Assembly: GCA_022770425.1 (NCBI GenBank)
Contig: JALEHY010000013.1
Location: 1-64,000 of the forward strand
DNA: 64,000 nt
Direction of reading: 5' to 3'
From: Parvimonas sp.
Lineage (GTDB): Bacteria; Bacillota; Clostridia; Tissierellales; Peptoniphilaceae
Numbering within the stretch: the first letter of the stretch is position 1; each line of letters begins with the position of its first letter. A program made the translations under genes and the position numbers. Of the stretch, positions 63,273 through 64,000 are shown one piece after another. The notes below the pieces were generated by a model. It searched no databases. It was not told the DNA's origin and saw only the letters and a program-made list of their open reading frames with translations.

Positions 63273-64000
63273 ATGATAACTATTAAAAGTAAAAAAGAAA
63301 TTGATGGAATGAGAAAATCTGCAGAGATTTTATCTAAAATTCATATAAATTTAAGAGATATTATTGTTCCTGGAATAACTACTATGGAAATAAATAAATT
63401 TTGTCATGAATTTATGTTAAAACATGGAGCTACTCCAAAACAAATAGGATATCATGGATATCCTTATGCTACTTGTACATCTGTAAATGACGTGATTTGT
63501 CATGGATTTCCTAAAAATCAAAAATTAAAAGAAGGAGATTTGATTACTGTTGATATGGTAGTTGATTTAAACGGTTATTTATCTGACAGTGCATGGAGTT
63601 ATGCGGTTGGAGAAGTGTCACAAGAAGTTAAAAATTTAATGAATATTACAAAGGAAGCACTATATAGAGGTATCAATGCAGCTGTTGTCGGAAACAGAAT
63701 TGTTGACATAGGATATGCAATACAAAATTTTGTTGAACCTAAGGGATATTCAATAGTTAGGGATTTTTGTGGTCATGGAATCGGAAAAGAAATGCATGAA
63801 GATCCGCAAGTTCCACACTATATAACAAGTAACAGAGGAGTTAGACTCGAAGAAGGTATGGTTATAACAGTTGAACCTATGATAAATGTTGGTGATTGGA
63901 GATGTACCATTGATGATGACGGATGGACTGCAAGGACGATAGATGGCTCTCTTTCATGTCAATATGAACATACTCTTGTTATAACCAAAAATGGCCCTGA
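63273..64000 (+). CDS. map: Methionine aminopeptidase, type I, 3'-truncated at window edge
   Basis: The frame runs from ATG 63273 (GGGGGA as RBS) to the window end without a stop; 242 residues are visible of ~250. MetAP-I motifs: KKEIDGMRKSAEIL at the start, YPYATCTSVNDVICHG (substrate pocket His), the metal Asp pair in VDMVVDLNGYLSDSAW, GHGIGKEMHEDPQVPH (metal and catalytic His) and TVEPMINVG (metal Glu). It removes N-terminal Met from nascent proteins. It follows the nucleoside transporter terminator as a separate unit. Confidence 0.93.
   Translation, partial: MITIKSKKEIDGMRKSAEILSKIHINLRDIIVPGITTMEINKFCHEFMLKHGATPKQIGYHGYPYATCTSVNDVICHGFPKNQKLKEGDLITVDMVVDLNGYLSDSAWSYAVGEVSQEVKNLMNITKEALYRGINAAVVGNRIVDIGYAIQNFVEPKGYSIVRDFCGHGIGKEMHEDPQVPHYITSNRGVRLEEGMVITVEPMINVGDWRCTIDDDGWTARTIDGSLSCQYEHTLVITKNGP

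Overview
The window is 64 kb of a very AT-rich, gene-dense chromosome of a low-GC Gram-positive bacterium. The evidence is strong Shine-Dalgarno sites, T-box leaders before valS and leuS, an L10 leader before rplJ-rplL, a FloA flotillin, a YerC/TrpR-like regulator, a BMP-type nucleoside ABC transporter and a large cell-wall-type subtilase. Together with the selenocysteine tRNA this suggests an anaerobic Tissierellia/Peptoniphilaceae-like organism (Parvimonas-like is my guess from memory; no rRNA is present to test it). Both edges cut genes: an ABC-2 permease on the left and methionine aminopeptidase (map) on the right.

Layout. 1-4.6 kb: a LanFEG/Bcr-like ABC-2 exporter and a convergent OatA-like acyltransferase. 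4.9-17.9 kb: housekeeping genes (Dps, typA, murA, recD2, comF, a LysR regulator divergent from glyA, an rRNA methyltransferase, a PAS-PP2C phosphatase, pgi). 18-20.6 kb: a half-size AI-2E-like membrane protein, moeA, mobB and tRNA-Sec. 20.7-29 kb: yerC, rplJ-rplL, valS-hpt-methyltransferase, an Fe-type alcohol dehydrogenase and an HD-domain protein. 29.05-34.0 kb: an accessory island. 34-39 kb: a phnD-phnC-phnE-phnE-nucleotidase operon. 39-48 kb: an ABC exporter, a small membrane protein, pirin and a 1773-residue subtilase. 48-53.7 kb: anti-sigma kinase, floA with a repeat-rich companion, a lipoprotein, csp, hslO, MATE. 54-64 kb: leuS, an ECF S-component, a class I amidotransferase-like hydrolase, an APC permease, a nucleoside ABC transporter and map.

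The most interesting stretch is the island at about 29.05-34.0 kb. It looks like a compact RiPP (ribosomally made, post-translationally modified peptide) locus. It holds an RRE-ThiF (E1-like) adenylating enzyme, a 27-codon candidate precursor gene with a strong ribosome binding site, an RRE-arginase fusion, an isochorismatase-fold cysteine hydrolase, an M50-like membrane metalloprotease and a small membrane protein. No YcaO, radical SAM or lanthipeptide enzyme is present. Three of the enzyme genes carry an in-frame TAA, and the protease gene also has frame shifts, so in this strain the locus is probably decaying even though the catalytic motifs remain. It is bounded by two related transposase-derived remnants and, outside them, by a 20-bp direct repeat (19 of 20 identical).

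The rest is mostly ordinary. Secondary points of interest are the phosphonate-type importer with a cytoplasmic 5'-nucleotidase, tRNA-Sec beside moeA-mobB, the subtilase's non-canonical C-terminal anchor, the floA companion protein and twin terminators around the ABC exporter gene.
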